Notes under the pieces: generated by a model
Seen by the model: only the letters and a program-made list of their open reading frames with translations
Databases searched by the model: none
What the model was told of the DNA's origin: nothing
Made by a program: the position numbers and the translations under genes
Part shown: piece by piece, positions 5,573-7,244 of the stretch
Numbering within the stretch: the stretch's first letter is position 1
How the letters are laid out: every line of letters begins with the position of its first letter
NCBI GenBank assembly: GCA_030148625.1
Contig: JASBTC010000392.1
Coordinates: 1 to 7,244 of the forward strand
DNA: 7,244 bases
Direction of reading: 5' to 3'
Source of the DNA: Sphingobium sp.
GTDB taxonomy: Bacteria > Pseudomonadota > Alphaproteobacteria > Sphingomonadales > Sphingomonadaceae

Positions 5573-7244
5573 ATGGCTGACATTCTCATTCGGAACGGGA
5601 CGGTGGTCGATGGCACCGGTGCGCCGTCCTATACCGCCGATATCCGCGTCACCGACGGCGTCATCGCCGAGATCGCCGCCGGCCTTGCGCCGGCCGATGG
5701 CGAGCGGGTGGTCGATGCGGAGGGTTGCATCGTTTCTCCGGGTTTCATCGAACCGCATACTCATATGGACGCGGTGATGTGGTGGCAGCCCAGCCTCGAT
5801 CCCCTGCCCGGCTATGGCGTGACGACGATCGTGATCGGCAATTGCGGCTTCACCGCAGCGCCCGTCCATAGCGATCCCGAAGTCCGCATGGAGATGGTCA
5901 AGATCTTCTCCTTCTTCGAGGAGGTTCCCGAAAAGCCGTTCTTGGACGTGCTCCCTTGGGATTGGAGCAGCTGGTCGGAATATTGGGCATCGATGAGCGA
6001 GAAGTGCCGCGTCTCGACCAATGTCGCGGGCTATGCCGGCCATATCGCCATCCGCCTGGCGGTGATGGGCATGGACGCCTGGACCCGCGTTTCGACGCCT
6101 GAAGAAATCCGCAAGATGTGTGCGCTGCTGGAGGATGCGATCGATGCCGGCGCGCTCGGCATGTCGTCCAATCTGATGGATCATGACAGCAAGGATCGCG
6201 CGGTGCCCAGCCTCGTCGCCGACGATGCCGAATGGTCGGCGCTGATCGGCGTGCTCGCCAGCCGTCCGGGCAGCCAGCTTCAGGTGATTCTCGATACCTT
6301 CTTCAAGCTGAAGGCGCCCGAGCAGATGGAGCGGCTGGGCAATCTCTGCCGCGATCGCGGCGTGCGCGTCCAGATGGCGGGCGCAGGCGGACTGCTGCGC
6401 TTCCAGGATTCGATCCGCGAGAAGATGTGGGAGATCACTGCCAGGCAGAAGAAGGAAGGCTTCGATTTCTGGCCGAGCTTCGCGCATGTCCCGCCGACGA
6501 CCGCGCTCAATTTCTTCAGCAGCTCGTCCTTCGCCCAGGCCAATGAATATGTCTGGCACGAGGTCGTGCAGGCGCCGACCGCCGAAGCGAAGATCGCGCT
6601 GCTCGAGGATCCCGATTTCCGGGCACGTGCACGCGACAGCTGGGACAACAAGGCGTTCAAGCAGTCGCTGGTCGCCAATCCGCACATGATGCTGCTGATG
6701 GATTCCGACACCGGCGCCGGCCCGCTCGGCCTCAGCCTGAAAGACCTCGCGGAGCAGCGCGGCGTCCATCCGTCCGATGCGCTGGCGGATTGGGTGCTTG
6801 CCAATGGCGTGAATTCGATCGTCAACCGCGTGCCGCATCCGATGGCCTATGAGCAGACCGTCGAGATGCTGAAGGACAGCCAGACCGTCGCCAACATCTC
6901 CGATGCCGGTGCACACGGGCAGATGCTGTGCGGCGGCGGCGAGAATATCCTGCTGCTCACCACCTATATGAAGAACAACGATCTGACGCTGGAAGAGGCG
7001 ATCCACGTCCAGACCGGCAAGCAGGCCGAGCATTTCAACTTTGGCGACCGTGGCGTGCTGAAGACGGGCTATCGTGCCGATATCGCGGTCTTCAAGCTCG
7101 ACGAGATCGAGGCACGTCCGCTCAAGCGCGTCTTCGACGTGCCCGACGGCAAGGGCGGCTTCACTTGGCGCTTCACCCGCGACGCCGCGCCGATGCGGCT
7201 GACCCTCGTCAATGGCGTGCCGACCTTCGACAATGGCGCCTTCA
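5573..7244 (+). CDS. N-acyl-D-amino-acid deacylase-type amidohydrolase, 3' end cut by window
   Basis: From the ATG at 5573, with a strong AGGAG ribosome binding site, the frame stays open for 557 codons to the window edge. The protein starts with the amidohydrolase beta-sandwich lead MADILIRNGTVVDGTG. It then has the metal motif PGFIEPHTHMD (56-66, HxH = H62 and H64), GVTTIVIGNCGFTAAP with C91 (the position of the metal-ligand cysteine in D-aminoacylases), AGHIAIRLAVMG (family 'GH..lR..vMG'), and a late barrel aspartate D444 in ISDAGAH. The end of the visible part (RLTLVNGVPTFDNGAF) matches the normal C-terminal strand, so only some 15-30 residues are missing. The family hydrolyses N-acyl-D-amino acids, but many members act on other amides, and the substrate here is unknown. 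It may belong to the RibB operon or start from its own promoter in the AT-rich spacer. Confidence 0.9.
   Translation, partial: MADILIRNGTVVDGTGAPSYTADIRVTDGVIAEIAAGLAPADGERVVDAEGCIVSPGFIEPHTHMDAVMWWQPSLDPLPGYGVTTIVIGNCGFTAAPVHSDPEVRMEMVKIFSFFEEVPEKPFLDVLPWDWSSWSEYWASMSEKCRVSTNVAGYAGHIAIRLAVMGMDAWTRVSTPEEIRKMCALLEDAIDAGALGMSSNLMDHDSKDRAVPSLVADDAEWSALIGVLASRPGSQLQVILDTFFKLKAPEQMERLGNLCRDRGVRVQMAGAGGLLRFQDSIREKMWEITARQKKEGFDFWPSFAHVPPTTALNFFSSSSFAQANEYVWHEVVQAPTAEAKIALLEDPDFRARARDSWDNKAFKQSLVANPHMMLLMDSDTGAGPLGLSLKDLAEQRGVHPSDALADWVLANGVNSIVNRVPHPMAYEQTVEMLKDSQTVANISDAGAHGQMLCGGGENILLLTTYMKNNDLTLEEAIHVQTGKQAEHFNFGDRGVLKTGYRADIAVFKLDEIEARPLKRVFDVPDGKGGFTWRFTRDAAPMRLTLVNGVPTFDNGAF

Noticed and set aside
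5525..7033. 502-codon open frame on the minus strand opposite the amidohydrolase
   Set aside because: The plus-strand frame carries the HxH, NCG and other amidohydrolase motifs; the antisense translation shows only generic composition. It starts in the AT-rich spacer but has no conserved features.

Overview
The window is GC-rich bacterial DNA, densely coding, with short intergenic gaps. The base composition, the GTCATTGCGAG-type palindromic repeat near position 300 and the gene content (Rieske oxygenase, luciferase-like monooxygenase, thiolase, D-aminoacylase-type amidohydrolase) suggest a sphingomonad-like alphaproteobacterium. No rRNA or other taxonomic marker is present, so this is an inference. 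The region reads as accessory catabolic DNA rather than core housekeeping.

Layout. Positions 1-221 (+) hold the C-terminal end of a Rieske-type oxygenase alpha subunit. A 175-base convergent gap follows, carrying an imperfect inverted repeat. Then come two minus-strand genes with stop and start overlapping by one base: a luciferase-like (LLM) flavin-dependent monooxygenase (1146-2276) followed by a classical short-chain dehydrogenase (397-1146). A 210-base divergent intergenic region separates the LLM gene from a plus-strand series: a small NAD(P)H-dependent FMN reductase (2487-3068), a thiolase (3170-4372), a RibB protein with a decayed RibA-like C-terminal domain (4372-5514, starting inside the thiolase stop codon), and an N-acyl-D-amino-acid deacylase-type amidohydrolase (5573 to the window edge, nearly complete). 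A strikingly AT-rich 58-base gap precedes the amidohydrolase.

How the genes may work together. LLM monooxygenases of the FMN type need reduced flavin from a partner reductase, and the divergent neighbour is a plausible partner. A riboflavin-pathway enzyme (RibB) is tied by start/stop overlap to a CoA-thiolase in the same block, suggesting that flavin supply is co-expressed with flavin-consuming oxidation chemistry. The Rieske oxygenase, monooxygenase, dehydrogenase, amidohydrolase and thiolase together resemble a pathway that oxygenates a cyclic or hydrophobic substrate, opens or hydrolyses it, and finishes through CoA-ester cleavage. The substrate cannot be read from the sequence. The KshA-like tail of the Rieske protein hints at steroid- or terpenoid-like compounds only weakly.
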